Of a stretch of DNA of 64,000 bases, positions 1-8,678 are shown piece by piece; positions within the stretch are counted from its first letter, which is position 1, and each line of letters opens with the position of its first letter. This DNA comes from CAZCAC01 sp964496575 (lineage in GTDB: Bacteria > Planctomycetota > UBA1135 > GCA-002686595). A program made the position numbers and the translations under genes. A model generated the notes under the pieces. That model did no database searches. It was not told the DNA's origin and saw nothing but the letters and a program-made list of their open reading frames with translations. Location: contig CAZCAC010000033.1 of NCBI GenBank assembly GCA_964496575.1, positions 11,878-75,877 on the forward strand, read 5' to 3'.

Positions 1-1444
1 TCCTGGAGCTCTTGCTCTCGCCGTCGAGGCGCACGAGCTCGAGCAGGTTGACCTGCGGGATGGCGAATCGCTCTCCACCCGAGGTGATGACCAGGGCCGG
101 AATGATGGCCAGGGTGAGCGGGATCTTGATGCGCAAGGACGTCCCCTCTCCCTCCTTGCTCTGCATGTCGACGGTACCACCGATCTTCTCGATGTTCGTC
201 CGGACGACGTCCATGCCGACACCACGTCCGGAGACGTTGGTGACCTTCTCGGCGGTCGAGAAGCCCGGCGCGAAGACCAGATTGGCCACCTCGTGCTCGG
301 ACATTCGCGCGGCCTGGTCCCGGGTGATGATCCCGCGCTCTATCGCCTTGTTCTTGACCCGTTCGGCCTTGATACCGCCGCCGTCGTCGATGATCTCGAT
401 GTTCACCTGCCCACCCTCGTGGAAGGCGCGCAGGATCAGGATTCCCTCCGGCGACTTGCCGTTGGCCACTCGCGTCTCGGGGTCCTCGATGCCGTGGTCC
501 ACCGAGTTGCGGACGATGTGGGTGAGCGGGTCCTTGATCGCCTCGAGGATCGTCTTGTCGAGGTCCGTGTCCTTGCCCTCCATCTCCAGGCGCATCTTCT
601 TCCCGCACGACTTGGCGAGATCGCGGACAACCCGGGGCAGCTTGTTCCAGATCGTCCCGATCGGCTGCATCCGCGTCTTCATGACGCCTTCCTGCAGCTC
701 GGTGGTGATCAGGTTCAGGCGCTGAGTGGTCGCGGAGAAGCCGGTGTCCTCGCTGACGTCGTGGAACTGGAGGATCTGGTTGCGTGCGAGGACCAGCTCT
801 CCGACCAGCGTCATCAGCTTGTCCAGCTGTTCGACGTCGACCCGGAGCTTGCTGTCGGCGACGCTGCGCTGCTTGTGGTCCGCGCCGGTTGCCTCGCTCT
901 GTTCCTGGACGGGTGTCGGCGCGACCGGGGTCGACGCCTCGGGCGACGGTTCGGCCTCGGCGACCGGCTCGTCTGCCGGCTCGGCCTCCGGCTCGGTCTG
1001 GGGGGCGGGCTCGGGGGCGGGCTCGGGGGCGGTCCCGGCCGCGGATTCCACCGCTCCGTCCGACTCCAGGAGCCGGGTCAGCTGGGCGACCAGGTCGGAA
1101 TAGTCCTGGCCACCGTCCTCGCCGGACTCCTCGATCTGGGACAGCATCTCCCGGACCGCATCGACCATGTGCAGGAGCGCGTCGGTGATCGCATCGGACA
1201 GGCTCATGGCGCCGTCGCGCAGCTTGCCGAGGAGGTTCTCCCCGACGTGCGTCACCGACTCGAGGGACGAGAAGCCGAGGAAGCCGCAGGTACCCTTGAT
1301 GGTGTGAATGGTCCTGAAGATGCTCGCCAGGACCTCGGCGTCATCGGGTGTCTCCTCGAGTACCAGCAGATCGTTGTCGAGCCGATCGAGGTTCTCGTGA
1401 CTCTCGATCAGGAACTCGCTGACGACCTCGTTCATGTCGGACAT
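1..1444 (-). CDS. cheA: Chemotaxis histidine kinase CheA, 5' part (runs off window)
   Basis: Chemotaxis sensor kinase that autophosphorylates and passes phosphate to CheY/CheB. The frame is open from the ATG at 1444 to the window edge (481 codons). An N-terminal Hpt domain carries the phospho-accepting His47 in RTIHTIKGTCGF. A Pro/Glu/Ala-rich linker (PEPAPEPAPQTEPEAEP) follows, then the P3 dimerisation helices (KLMTLVGELVLARNQ) and the HATPase with HIVRNSVDHGIE, IIDDGGGIKAERV and GRGVGMDVVRTN. The start of the CheW-like domain is reached at the edge. No separate P2 docking domain is apparent between Hpt and P3. GAGGAG lies 9 nt before ATG 1444, so I prefer it to the second ATG at 1435. Other chemotaxis genes would lie outside the window. 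Family assignment is firm; the C-terminus is unseen. Confidence 0.95.
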   Translation of the reverse strand, partial: MSDMNEVVSEFLIESHENLDRLDNDLLVLEETPDDAEVLASIFRTIHTIKGTCGFLGFSSLESVTHVGENLLGKLRDGAMSLSDAITDALLHMVDAVREMLSQIEESGEDGGQDYSDLVAQLTRLLESDGAVESAAGTAPEPAPEPAPQTEPEAEPADEPVAEAEPSPEASTPVAPTPVQEQSEATGADHKQRSVADSKLRVDVEQLDKLMTLVGELVLARNQILQFHDVSEDTGFSATTQRLNLITTELQEGVMKTRMQPIGTIWNKLPRVVRDLAKSCGKKMRLEMEGKDTDLDKTILEAIKDPLTHIVRNSVDHGIEDPETRVANGKSPEGILILRAFHEGGQVNIEIIDDGGGIKAERVKNKAIERGIITRDQAARMSEHEVANLVFAPGFSTAEKVTNVSGRGVGMDVVRTNIEKIGGTVDMQSKEGEGTSLRIKIPLTLAIIPALVITSGGERFAIPQVNLLELVRLDGESKSSR

Positions 1445-1635
1445 GTCGAATCGCTCCTCGTCGCGCGGAGGGCCGGCTTCGGCGCGTGCCTGGCCGGAAG
1501 GGACGGTTCACCAGGCCCCAAGGGGGCATCGCCTCGTTCATCGACGACCCCCGGACCTTCCTTGAGGATGGCGATGGTGAACCCCCTCATTTGAAGGGCC
1601 TGACCCGAACATGGGAGAGAGGGGGCGCCACCACT

Positions 1636-1672
1636 CCACCGGGTGAGCCCGGTGGCGTCGGCCGGCGACGCC
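1636..1672 (-). terminator. Tandem hairpins behind the senB-like gene
   Basis: Two adjacent perfect hairpins: CCACCGGG-TGAG-CCCGGTGG (1636-1655) and GGCGTCG-GCCGG-CGACGCC (1654-1672), the second touching the stop codon of the minus-strand gene. There is no U-run, so this is a structured 3' end rather than a classical intrinsic terminator. The rest of 1445-1635 is the cheA upstream region, where I see no other feature. Confidence 0.35.
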
Positions 1673-2622
1673 TACAACGCCTCGAGGAGTGCGCGCAGAT
1701 CGGCGGCCTCGCGACGGGGGGCCACGCTGGGGCCCGCCGCCACGCTTCGCGCGCGCAGCGACGCCAGGAACGGAGCCTCCTCCTCGCAGCGTCGCAGCAG
1801 GTCGGCCAGGGCGCGCGCATCGCCGCGGGGGAAGAGCCCGGGATGATCGCTCCCCAGGAGTCCCACGGCGGCGGGGGTGTGGGTCGAGAGCACGCCGACT
1901 CCGCAGGCGACCGCCTCGGTCACCACCGTCGGCCCGCCCTCGTCGACCGAGGTGACCGCGAGCAGGTGTGAGCGGGCGAGGGTCGCCAGCGTCTCGCCGT
2001 GCCGCTGCGCCCCGAGCCAGTGGAAGCGCGGATTCTCGAGCCGTTCCTCCTCCGCGGCCGCCCGGTACTCATCGTCGAGCGCTCGCCCGACGTGCAGCAC
2101 CCTGACCCGCGAGTGCCCGGGCAGAAGACGCGCGGCGCGGGCGGTGAGCAGCGGGTCCTTGATCGGACGCAGGTGGGCGATGACGCAGACGTCGAAGTGC
2201 CGCTCGTCCGGCGGCTCCGGGTTCTGCGGAGGGCGCGCGGACTGGAGGATCACGTGGGTCTGCGGACGAAGCGACGGGGGGATGCGATCGAGCGCGCGGG
2301 GCTGCAGGACGACCAGGCGATCCGCGGTCGAGAGCGTCTCCACCCACTGATCCGGCTCATCGATCTCGCCGTAGAGGTCGGTCCCGGTCAGCACCAGGAC
2401 GATCGGCCGCTCCGGCGCCTCGGCCCGCGAGCGGCGGATCGCCTCCGCGCTCTTGACCGCGTGCAGGGCGAAGAGCACGTCGCAATTCTCCTCGCCGCCG
2501 TACTGTCGCCGAACCCGGACCTCGTGCCCCTGTCCGCGCAGGAGCGCGGCGTAGCGCAGGCTGGTGATCCGATTCCCCGCCCGGAGGCCGCGGCGAGCGG
2601 GAGTGACGATCACGATGCGCAT
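1672..2622 (-). CDS. senB: SenB-like glycosyltransferase (selenosugar synthase family)
   Basis: A 316-residue GT-B glycosyltransferase. The N-terminus MRIVIVTPARRGLRAGNR, the stretch LTGTDLYGEI, the segment ADRLVVLQPRALD followed by VILQSA, and the donor-side motif DEGGPTVVTEAVACGVGVLS match what I know of the TIGR04348 family. Characterised members (SenB) join selenophosphate to a nucleotide sugar on the way to selenoneine. The usual partners, a SelD homologue (SenC) and the EgtB-like SenA, are not next to it; neighbours are cheA and a radical SAM gene. The substrate here is therefore unproven. A TAGGGT -10 box lies 7 nt before the ATG with no Shine-Dalgarno, suggesting a leaderless mRNA. 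An ordinary GT4 enzyme is the alternative. Confidence 0.65.
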   Translation of the reverse strand: MRIVIVTPARRGLRAGNRITSLRYAALLRGQGHEVRVRRQYGGEENCDVLFALHAVKSAEAIRRSRAEAPERPIVLVLTGTDLYGEIDEPDQWVETLSTADRLVVLQPRALDRIPPSLRPQTHVILQSARPPQNPEPPDERHFDVCVIAHLRPIKDPLLTARAARLLPGHSRVRVLHVGRALDDEYRAAAEEERLENPRFHWLGAQRHGETLATLARSHLLAVTSVDEGGPTVVTEAVACGVGVLSTHTPAAVGLLGSDHPGLFPRGDARALADLLRRCEEEAPFLASLRARSVAAGPSVAPRREAADLRALLEAL

Positions 2623-2680
2623 GACGCCTACCCTAGCCCGGAGCGTTCACGAAGGCGAACCGCGAGGACCAGTCCCGGGA

Positions 2681-4288
2681 TCAGGCGCCCTTCACCGCGT
2701 TCGGGCGGCGTACATCGTCCTGGGTCCGCTGGCCGGTGAAACGAACCCAGGCGTGGAAGAGCTTGTGCTCGATGGGGAACGAGAAGTTGTTCGCGCCGAG
2801 CCTCCAGCCGGAGATCTTGCGCATCAGGCTGCGGACGGCGCCGGAGCCCTCATTGGCGACGCCGTCGTAGAAGGTCGAGGTGGCGCAGTAACGCCGCCAG
2901 CGACGGACGACGTCGTCGGGAATGCTCTTCGGGAGGTCGAACTTGTACTCGTACATCGACCCCCACTCCTCCAGCGTCCCCGGCGGCTGATAACCCTGCG
3001 AGACCGCCTTGCGGAAGTCCTCGGTCCCGGGGATCGCCCAGAAGGGGAAGACGTCGCTCGGCGAGTTGGGGAAGCGGTGCTTGATTCGCGCCGCGACGGT
3101 GATCGTCTCGTGCATCGAGTTGGCGGACTCCCCGGGGTACCCGATGATCCACGAGAGGCTGGTCTGGATGCCGCGACTGTTCAGGCGCCGCAGCGCGAGC
3201 TCGAGGTGGTTCTCGATGTCGATCTTCTTCTTGATCTGCGAGAGCTGCTCCTCGCTGCCCGACTCCGCGCCGAGCGCCGCCATGTGGAAGCGCGACTCGG
3301 CCAGGCGGTCGAGCGATTCCTCCTTGTACCGCGCGACCGTCTCGATCTCGTAAGTTCCGCTCCACCAGAACGGCGAGCCGGCGTCGATCAGGTCCTGACA
3401 GAACTCGTTCGAGCGTTTCTCGTGAACGCCGAAGTTCGCGTCGTGGAAGCGCAGGACGTTGAACTTGAAGCGGTCGTGGCACTCCAGGATCCGCTCGGAG
3501 AGAACGTGCCCCGGGATCGCCTTCCAGCGCCGCCCGGTGACGTCGGGACTGCAGCAGAAGGTGCAGGGCTCGGGACAGCCGTAGCTCGAGTGGTAGCTGA
3601 AGCCGCGGTGCGGCGTACCCGGCTCCATGTCCCACGGGTCCGCGTACTTGTGCCGCAGCTTCCACTTGTTCGACCTCTCGTTCTGCAGCGCGGCGTAGCG
3701 CTCGTAGTCGATCAGGTGCCACGGCACGTCGGGGATCTCGTCGAATCCCTTCACCACGCGGTGCTCGGTCTTGATGTTCTCGCCGTCGCGACGAACCATC
3801 AACCCGGGGACCTCGGCCAGGTCCGTGCCGCTCTCGATCGCCGAGATCACGTCGCGGAAGGTGAACTCGCCCTGTCCCAGGCACACCGCGTCGGCGATGC
3901 CCTCCTCGAGGAAGCGCTCCGGCAGGACGCTGGGGAACCAGCCGCCCCAGATCATCGGCAGGTCGGGGAAGCGCTCGCGGATCGCTTTCGCCACGCGCGC
4001 GCCATGCGCGACCTGGAAGCCGAGGATGCAGGAGCTGCCGAAGAGCAGCGCGCCGTCGCACAGCTCCATCAGCTTGTCCAGGTAGTCGTCCTCGACCATC
4101 GAGTCGACGATCACGATCTCGTAGCCGTCCCGGTCGGGGAGGGTCGAGATCTGGAGCAACTCCAGCGGCAGCAGGTCGGCGCTGACACGTACCCCCGTCT
4201 CGGGATCTGCGCGCAGGGGGAGGAAGAGGACGATTCTTTTCTTGGGATCAGTCATGGGGGGCGGGGACAGGGCCGCGCCCTCAAACAT
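2681..4288 (-). CDS. B12-binding-type radical SAM protein (paralogue 1)
   Basis: A 535-residue radical SAM enzyme. An N-terminal Rossmann-like domain of the cobalamin-binding type (about residues 15-165, with MIWGGWFPSVLPERF and VCLGQGEFTFRDV) precedes a radical SAM core whose cluster ligands are Cys238, Cys242 and Cys245 in YGCPEPCTFCC. The later ALGAESGSEEQL and LSWIIGYPGES strands fit the TIM-barrel. I see no DxHxxG motif, so base-off B12 binding is not assured. AGGAAG 4 nt before ATG 4288 decides that start over the longer frame and over the ATG at 4255. It is clearly related to the gene at 53956-55485: both have GCPxxCTxCCSP followed by TGRRW, and IPG near the C-terminus. The substrate is unknown; methyl transfer or C-C chemistry on a lipid or sugar is typical of the class. 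Confidence 0.88.
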   Translation of the reverse strand: MFEGAALSPPPMTDPKKRIVLFLPLRADPETGVRVSADLLPLELLQISTLPDRDGYEIVIVDSMVEDDYLDKLMELCDGALLFGSSCILGFQVAHGARVAKAIRERFPDLPMIWGGWFPSVLPERFLEEGIADAVCLGQGEFTFRDVISAIESGTDLAEVPGLMVRRDGENIKTEHRVVKGFDEIPDVPWHLIDYERYAALQNERSNKWKLRHKYADPWDMEPGTPHRGFSYHSSYGCPEPCTFCCSPDVTGRRWKAIPGHVLSERILECHDRFKFNVLRFHDANFGVHEKRSNEFCQDLIDAGSPFWWSGTYEIETVARYKEESLDRLAESRFHMAALGAESGSEEQLSQIKKKIDIENHLELALRRLNSRGIQTSLSWIIGYPGESANSMHETITVAARIKHRFPNSPSDVFPFWAIPGTEDFRKAVSQGYQPPGTLEEWGSMYEYKFDLPKSIPDDVVRRWRRYCATSTFYDGVANEGSGAVRSLMRKISGWRLGANNFSFPIEHKLFHAWVRFTGQRTQDDVRRPNAVKGA

Positions 4289-4360
4289 CGGTCTTCCTGG
4301 GGCGGGGCTTGAATTCTGCCACAACCCCCCTCAGGCGCAAGACCGGCCGCCCGAGCGATC

Positions 4361-4479
4361 GGCGCGGGCTGCGCCCGCAGGCTGAAGGGTCAGTTGACCG
4401 TTCGGATCACGATTCTCGAGGGCTGCAATGCCCTCCGACCCTGCTTTCTGCGCGCAACGCGCAGAAACCGACTCCGACT
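4361..4479 (-). repeat. Dispersed 3'-end repeat element, copy A
   Basis: About 119 bp starting a few bases behind the stop codon of the minus-strand gene at 4483. Read on the minus strand it runs CGGAGTCGG, a perfect hairpin TTTCTGCGCG-TTG-CGCGCAGAAA (4445-4467), GCAGG, GGGCATTGCAG and CGTGATCCGAAC. A second copy in the same relation to a gene end is at 14872-14989. The hairpin could terminate transcription, but it lacks a U-tract. Confidence 0.8.
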
Positions 4480-4482
4480 AGA

Positions 4483-5733
4483 TCAGGAACCGCCGGCGAG
4501 CACCACCACCGAGGCGCACCCCGAGAGCCACCGCTCGGTGGCGGTATCCGCGTGGTAGGTCTGCAGGAAGAAGCTCGAGGCCTCCTCGCCGGGGGGGAAA
4601 GAGGGTAAAGCGATCGTCTTCTGCAGAACGCCGCTCGCCGGGACCACGCCGACGAAGCGGCGGCCGGTGAACAGCGGCAGGCCGACCAGGAGCGGACCGT
4701 GGAGAGGCCACCACAGCTCCTGATCGGTGCTCGTCGAGAGGAACAGGAAGACGTGATCGCCCGGCTCCCCCCGCGCGGTGATCTGGAAGGGGGTGGCCTG
4801 GAGCACCGCGCCCGGCGCCTCGAAGAACCGGGCCGTGCCGTAGAGCGGGCTCGCGGTGCCGCCATTCTCCTCCCTGATCGGATCGCCAGGATAGTGGCCC
4901 GCGCCCCCTTGCAGCAGGACGTCGAGCAACCAGGCGTGCGAGGGCGCCTCGGTGACGTAGAGCCCGTGACCACCGTAGAAGCCGCCGAACCCCCCCGACT
5001 CCGGACCACCCGTGCTCTCCGAGCCCTGCGCGAACAAGAGGCTGTCCCCGCGCAGGCTGATCCCGTGGCCGGGGTCGCCCGGCTCGCCGTTGCCGGGCGT
5101 GTCCTCGGGTCCGCCCTTGCCTCCGAGGCAGACGCAGTCGTGGATCGTGAAGGTCGCCGTGACGGCGTGGATCCCGTCGCCGCCCCGGTTCCAGTAGAAG
5201 CCGCCGAAGTTCTCATGACCCTCGCCGCCCGTGAGCGTCGAGGAGTGGAAGGCTACGTCCGCCGCGAAGGAGAGGTGGGCAGCGTCCCCGCCGTAGTCCG
5301 GGGGGTAGTAGCTTCCGCCTTCTTGTCCGCGTATCTCGCAGCTCTCGATCCGCACGGGGCCCTGGGCATCGAAGACCTCCAGACCGTTCATGCCCCGCAG
5401 ATCCCAGTCGAAGGTGGGGTTGAGCGTGAGCCCGGAGAGCAGCACGGTCTGCCCCGGCGCGGTGTCCTCCACCCGCGCCGTGCCGAAGACGTGCACCTGG
5501 TTGCCCGGCCGAGCGGTGACGGTCAGCGCCTTGCCGTCGATGGTGAAGGACGCGTAGTCCCCCGTGTAGACGACCAGCGTGTCTCCCTCGGCGGCCGCGT
5601 CGACCGCGGACTGGATGTCGGTGAAGTCGTAGCCGCCCCCGGCGGCGACCTCATGGACGTGACCGGCCGTCGCCGGCAGGGCGAGCAGCGGGACGAGAGC
5701 GAGCCGGGCCGAGAAGAGTGACTGGGAGAGCAT
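4483..5733 (-). CDS. Secreted beta-helix-type protein
   Basis: A 416-residue protein, probably exported: the N-terminus has a hydrophobic stretch (LALVPLLALPATA) ending near residue 23. The opening VAAGGGYDFTDIQSAVDAAAEGDTLVV is typical of right-handed beta-helix proteins (Pfam DUF1565/pectate-lyase-like fold). Gly-rich repeats such as GGEGHENFGGFYWNRGGDGIH and GGPESGGFGGFYGGHGLYV follow. The last 110 residues (ARGEPGDHVFLFLSTSTDQ through LQTYHADTATERWLSG) form a separate beta-rich module unlike the Cys-module of the 29-42 kb proteins. AGGAGGAG lies just before the ATG. No catalytic residues are identifiable; a surface or carbohydrate-binding role is only a guess. It ends in repeat copy A. 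Confidence 0.75.
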   Translation of the reverse strand: MLSQSLFSARLALVPLLALPATAGHVHEVAAGGGYDFTDIQSAVDAAAEGDTLVVYTGDYASFTIDGKALTVTARPGNQVHVFGTARVEDTAPGQTVLLSGLTLNPTFDWDLRGMNGLEVFDAQGPVRIESCEIRGQEGGSYYPPDYGGDAAHLSFAADVAFHSSTLTGGEGHENFGGFYWNRGGDGIHAVTATFTIHDCVCLGGKGGPEDTPGNGEPGDPGHGISLRGDSLLFAQGSESTGGPESGGFGGFYGGHGLYVTEAPSHAWLLDVLLQGGAGHYPGDPIREENGGTASPLYGTARFFEAPGAVLQATPFQITARGEPGDHVFLFLSTSTDQELWWPLHGPLLVGLPLFTGRRFVGVVPASGVLQKTIALPSFPPGEEASSFFLQTYHADTATERWLSGCASVVVLAGGS

Positions 5734-5769
5734 GATCTCCTCCTGTATCGATCGCGGACGACGATTCTG

Positions 5770-7002
5770 TCAGTAGTTCGACTTCACCCATTCTACCCAG
5801 GCCGCGTCGAACTGGGCGTAGCTCATGCCCAGATGCCTCTTGAAGGCCTCGCGGTGGACGGTCGGCATCTCCGAGCCGTCCGGGAAGCCCTGGGCATCGG
5901 TGCGCCCCTTCAGATCCTGCAGGAAGCTCCCGAATCCTTCCGGATTGGAGCGATGGAGGAAGTCGACGATCGCCCAGCTGGCGTAGTGGTGGCGAAGCTC
6001 GATCTCCCCGTAGTCCTTGAGCCGCACCATCTCCGCCATTCGCGGTTGCTTGCCGGTATTGATCATCTTCCGGATCTCACCCTCCCAGTCCGACTTGCGG
6101 GTCGACTCTGCGATCGAACCCTCCGACCCGTCGAAGCTGTTGTTCTTCTTGCTGATGCGACGCTCCATGTAGTGAGCCAGCCCCTCGCGCACCCACACCG
6201 GAGTGTCGTAGCTGTAGTGTCGCAACCCGTCGTACATGTTGATCGCCAGGTTGAACGCGAGGTGGCCGTGGAGGGCGGTGTCCACCCTCAGGAGACCCTC
6301 CTGGGTGTGGGTACACAGCGTCAGCGTGTCGCGCTCGACGACGTTCCAGCGCTGCGTCCTCTTGATCGCCAGCCCGAAGTAGTGGCTCAGGAAGGAGACC
6401 GAGGCGGCCTCGCTGGGGAAGATGATGACCTCGTACTTGCCCTTCTGACCGAGGTAGGGGCCCTCGCCCAGGTAGCGCCCCTGCATGTTCCACGGCTTGG
6501 AGCCGTCGGGGAAGACGCTGTCCTCCATCCGGACGATCTCCAGGAAGTCGTCGTAGATCTCCTCCAGCCGCTGGGCGACCAGGTGCGCGCGCAGCCAGGG
6601 ATCGAGGATCTTCTTCTTGGCGCTGACCGCCGGGAGCTTCTTCGAGAGTTTCGTCAGCTCGGCGACGAGCTTCTTCTTCTCCTTCTGGCCGACCTTGTAG
6701 GAGCCGAGCGCGAAACCGAGCTCGAAGTGCTCGGTCTCGATCCACTTGATGTCGCAGACCGCCATGTACTCGTCGACCCCGGTCGTGTCGGTGGTCGCGA
6801 ACTCGAAGCCGCCCAGGGAGACGATTCCCGCCGCTGCCAGCAGCTCCGGATCGCCTTTGGTGTAGGGGTCGAGGCTCGGGTGGTTGGGGGGGAGGTCCTT
6901 CTTTCTCTGTCGGGCCTCGGCGGGGGCGACCAGCACCACCGCGATCAGGAGGACCAGGATCGCGTGCAGGGTGCGGCCACCGAACAGGTCGCTGATCTTC
7001 AT
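5770..7002 (-). CDS. Exported peptidase-MA-like protein, probably inactive
   Basis: A 410-residue protein with a signal peptide (LHAILVLLIAVVLVAPAEA) followed by a lysine-rich segment (RQRKKD). The segment TPVWVREGLAHYMERR resembles the E-G-L-A-H-Y half of gluzincin (peptidase MA) active sites, but no HExxH helix precedes it: the expected spot reads LHGHLAFNLAINM. An enzyme is therefore doubtful. The ATG at 7002 overlaps the upstream stop as ATGA, which decides the start over an in-frame GTG at 7017 and implies translational coupling. It is third in a tight set with the HEAT protein and the lipoprotein, so a shared envelope-associated task is plausible. Confidence 0.7.
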   Translation of the reverse strand: MKISDLFGGRTLHAILVLLIAVVLVAPAEARQRKKDLPPNHPSLDPYTKGDPELLAAAGIVSLGGFEFATTDTTGVDEYMAVCDIKWIETEHFELGFALGSYKVGQKEKKKLVAELTKLSKKLPAVSAKKKILDPWLRAHLVAQRLEEIYDDFLEIVRMEDSVFPDGSKPWNMQGRYLGEGPYLGQKGKYEVIIFPSEAASVSFLSHYFGLAIKRTQRWNVVERDTLTLCTHTQEGLLRVDTALHGHLAFNLAINMYDGLRHYSYDTPVWVREGLAHYMERRISKKNNSFDGSEGSIAESTRKSDWEGEIRKMINTGKQPRMAEMVRLKDYGEIELRHHYASWAIVDFLHRSNPEGFGSFLQDLKGRTDAQGFPDGSEMPTVHREAFKRHLGMSYAQFDAAWVEWVKSNY

Positions 7003-7925
7003 AGCCTCGCCTTCCACTTGTTGGCGCGCTCGATCGCCTCGAAGACCGAGAGCTTGTCGAGGGGCGGGTCACCGTCCACGATGCCTCGCAAGGCATTGAT
7101 CGCCGCCACCCGCAGGGAGTTGTCGGTGCTGTCGAGGAGCGGCGCGACCACGGAGGTGGCGCCGTGGCCCTCGCCACACGCGGCCAGGAGTCGCAGCGCG
7201 GCGACCTTCTCCTTGCGTGAGTCCCGCTCGGTCAGGAGAGGAGCGACCCGCTTGGTGGCCTCCCGGCCGCGCAGCGCGGCCAGCGCCACGTGGATCGCCT
7301 TTCCGTTCTTGCTCCACTCCTTCGACGCCCGCCCGGTGATCGCTTCGAAGCCGGTGAACGAACCCGTCGAGGCGGCGCAGAGCGCGGCGGCGAACACCTC
7401 CTCCTCCTCGGAATCGCTGCGTTTCTTCTTCTTCGTCGCCGCCTGGTAGGCCTTCTCGGCGGCGGCGCGGACGCCATCGTCGGGGAAGAGGGCGACCCTT
7501 CGCAGGGCCCAGCTGCGCACCGGTCTGGAGCGGTCACCGAAGTACTCCGCCAGGAGGCGGGTGTGTTCCGCCCCGGTGACGCCGTCCAGCACCTTGGCGA
7601 TGCGCTTTCGCGCGGCCTCGTCCTTCTCGACGCCGAGCTTGGGCAGGAGTAGCGGCACCACGCCCGCCCCCGTCGCGGTCAACGACTCGCGCGCCGCTTC
7701 GCCCATCCCCGCGGTGCGCGCCTTCCGCAGCCGTTCGACATCGGTCTTGACCGTCTCCTGGTCGACCTTCGGCCACTTCTCGAGGCGCTCGATCTCCTGC
7801 TTTTCCGCCTCTTCCTGCTCTTCCGGCGAGACCGCTGAGAGCGCCGGCAGGGCGGGGAGCGAGGCGACGAGGAGCGCGGCGCCGAGGCACAATCGGGTGA
7901 CCGATCCGAGGAGCGTCTTCATCAT
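6999..7925 (-). CDS. Exported HEAT-repeat protein
   Basis: A 308-residue alpha-helical repeat protein with a signal peptide (LCLGAALLVASLPALPALSA) and an acidic/basic segment (PEEQEEAEKQEIERLEKW). Helical repeats cover about residues 80-300, for example RPVRSWALRRVALFPDDGV, EKVAALRLLAACGEGHGA and NSLRVAAINALRG, which are recognisable HEAT/PBS-type units. A lysine-rich loop TKKKKRSDSEEEE sits mid-protein. The ATG at 7925 overlaps the preceding stop by ATGA, and its own stop overlaps the next start in the same way, so the three genes are translationally coupled. Such repeats act as protein-binding scaffolds; partners are probably the two operon neighbours. Confidence 0.75.
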   Translation of the reverse strand: MMKTLLGSVTRLCLGAALLVASLPALPALSAVSPEEQEEAEKQEIERLEKWPKVDQETVKTDVERLRKARTAGMGEAARESLTATGAGVVPLLLPKLGVEKDEAARKRIAKVLDGVTGAEHTRLLAEYFGDRSRPVRSWALRRVALFPDDGVRAAAEKAYQAATKKKKRSDSEEEEVFAAALCAASTGSFTGFEAITGRASKEWSKNGKAIHVALAALRGREATKRVAPLLTERDSRKEKVAALRLLAACGEGHGATSVVAPLLDSTDNSLRVAAINALRGIVDGDPPLDKLSVFEAIERANKWKARL

Positions 7926-8617
7926 TCGTTTCCTTTGACCATGCTGTACTTCCACAGGCCGGGCACGATCTCGCGCCAGGCGGGATCGACGATCTCCAGC
8001 TCACCCTCCAGGCAGTCATGGCTCAGGTTGCCGGGGTGCTTGACGTAGGGGAACTCGACCACGTGAGCGCTGAAGAACTCCCTCCCGCCGTGCTTGTTGC
8101 GGTCGCGACCGAGCAGCTGGACCACGACGAAGCGCCCCGGCAGCTCGACCACCTCCGACCACGCCTCCTCGTTGAGGTGGCGCAGGATCCACCAGACGTC
8201 CACCCCCAGGATGTCCCAGTTGCCGACCTTCTCCTCGCCCGGCCCGGCCACCAGCTCGCCCGCCAGGAAGGCCCGGCGCCAGGCCTCGGCCTCGGCGCGG
8301 GCGCTCTTCCGCGCCTCGGGGTTGTGGATGCGGCCGAAGACCAGCGGGAGGACGAGGTTGGTGAGCGCCTGCCGCCGACGGGTCGTGACCGTGTACGCGG
8401 GCATGATCGCTCCCAGATCCTCGACGTAGATGTCGACCTCGGCCGCGGTGATCGGCTGGCCGTCGAGCACCATCACGGTGCCCGCGGGCAGGTCGCGGGC
8501 CGGTTCGGTCGCCTCCTGCCGGCTGCAGCCGGCTGGACCGAGCGCGTAGAACAGGATCGCGGCCAGGGCCAGGATCAGCGCCAGGGGGCGGAGCAGACGG
8601 GGCGGGCGGTCGAGCAT
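7922..8617 (-). CDS. Lipoprotein with SurA-N-like opening
   Basis: A 231-residue lipoprotein. The lipobox LGPAGC puts the lipidated Cys at residue 31 after a hydrophobic leader. The mature N-terminus VMVLDGQPITAAEVDIYVED followed by RRRQALTNLVLPLVF resembles the opening helix-strand of SurA/PrsA-type chaperones (typically V-N-G-x-x-I-x-x-x-E). There is no PPIase domain: the rest (about residues 100-231) is unrecognised. GAGAGGA precedes the ATG. It is first gene of the ATGA-overlapped set 8617 to 5770. The chaperone reading is tentative. Confidence 0.65.
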   Translation of the reverse strand: MLDRPPRLLRPLALILALAAILFYALGPAGCSRQEATEPARDLPAGTVMVLDGQPITAAEVDIYVEDLGAIMPAYTVTTRRRQALTNLVLPLVFGRIHNPEARKSARAEAEAWRRAFLAGELVAGPGEEKVGNWDILGVDVWWILRHLNEEAWSEVVELPGRFVVVQLLGRDRNKHGGREFFSAHVVEFPYVKHPGNLSHDCLEGELEIVDPAWREIVPGLWKYSMVKGNE

Positions 8618-8678
8618 CGTTCCAATCCTCTCTTGCGTGTGAGGCCTGAGGGCCGCGGGCTCTACCCGCTTCGCCGGG

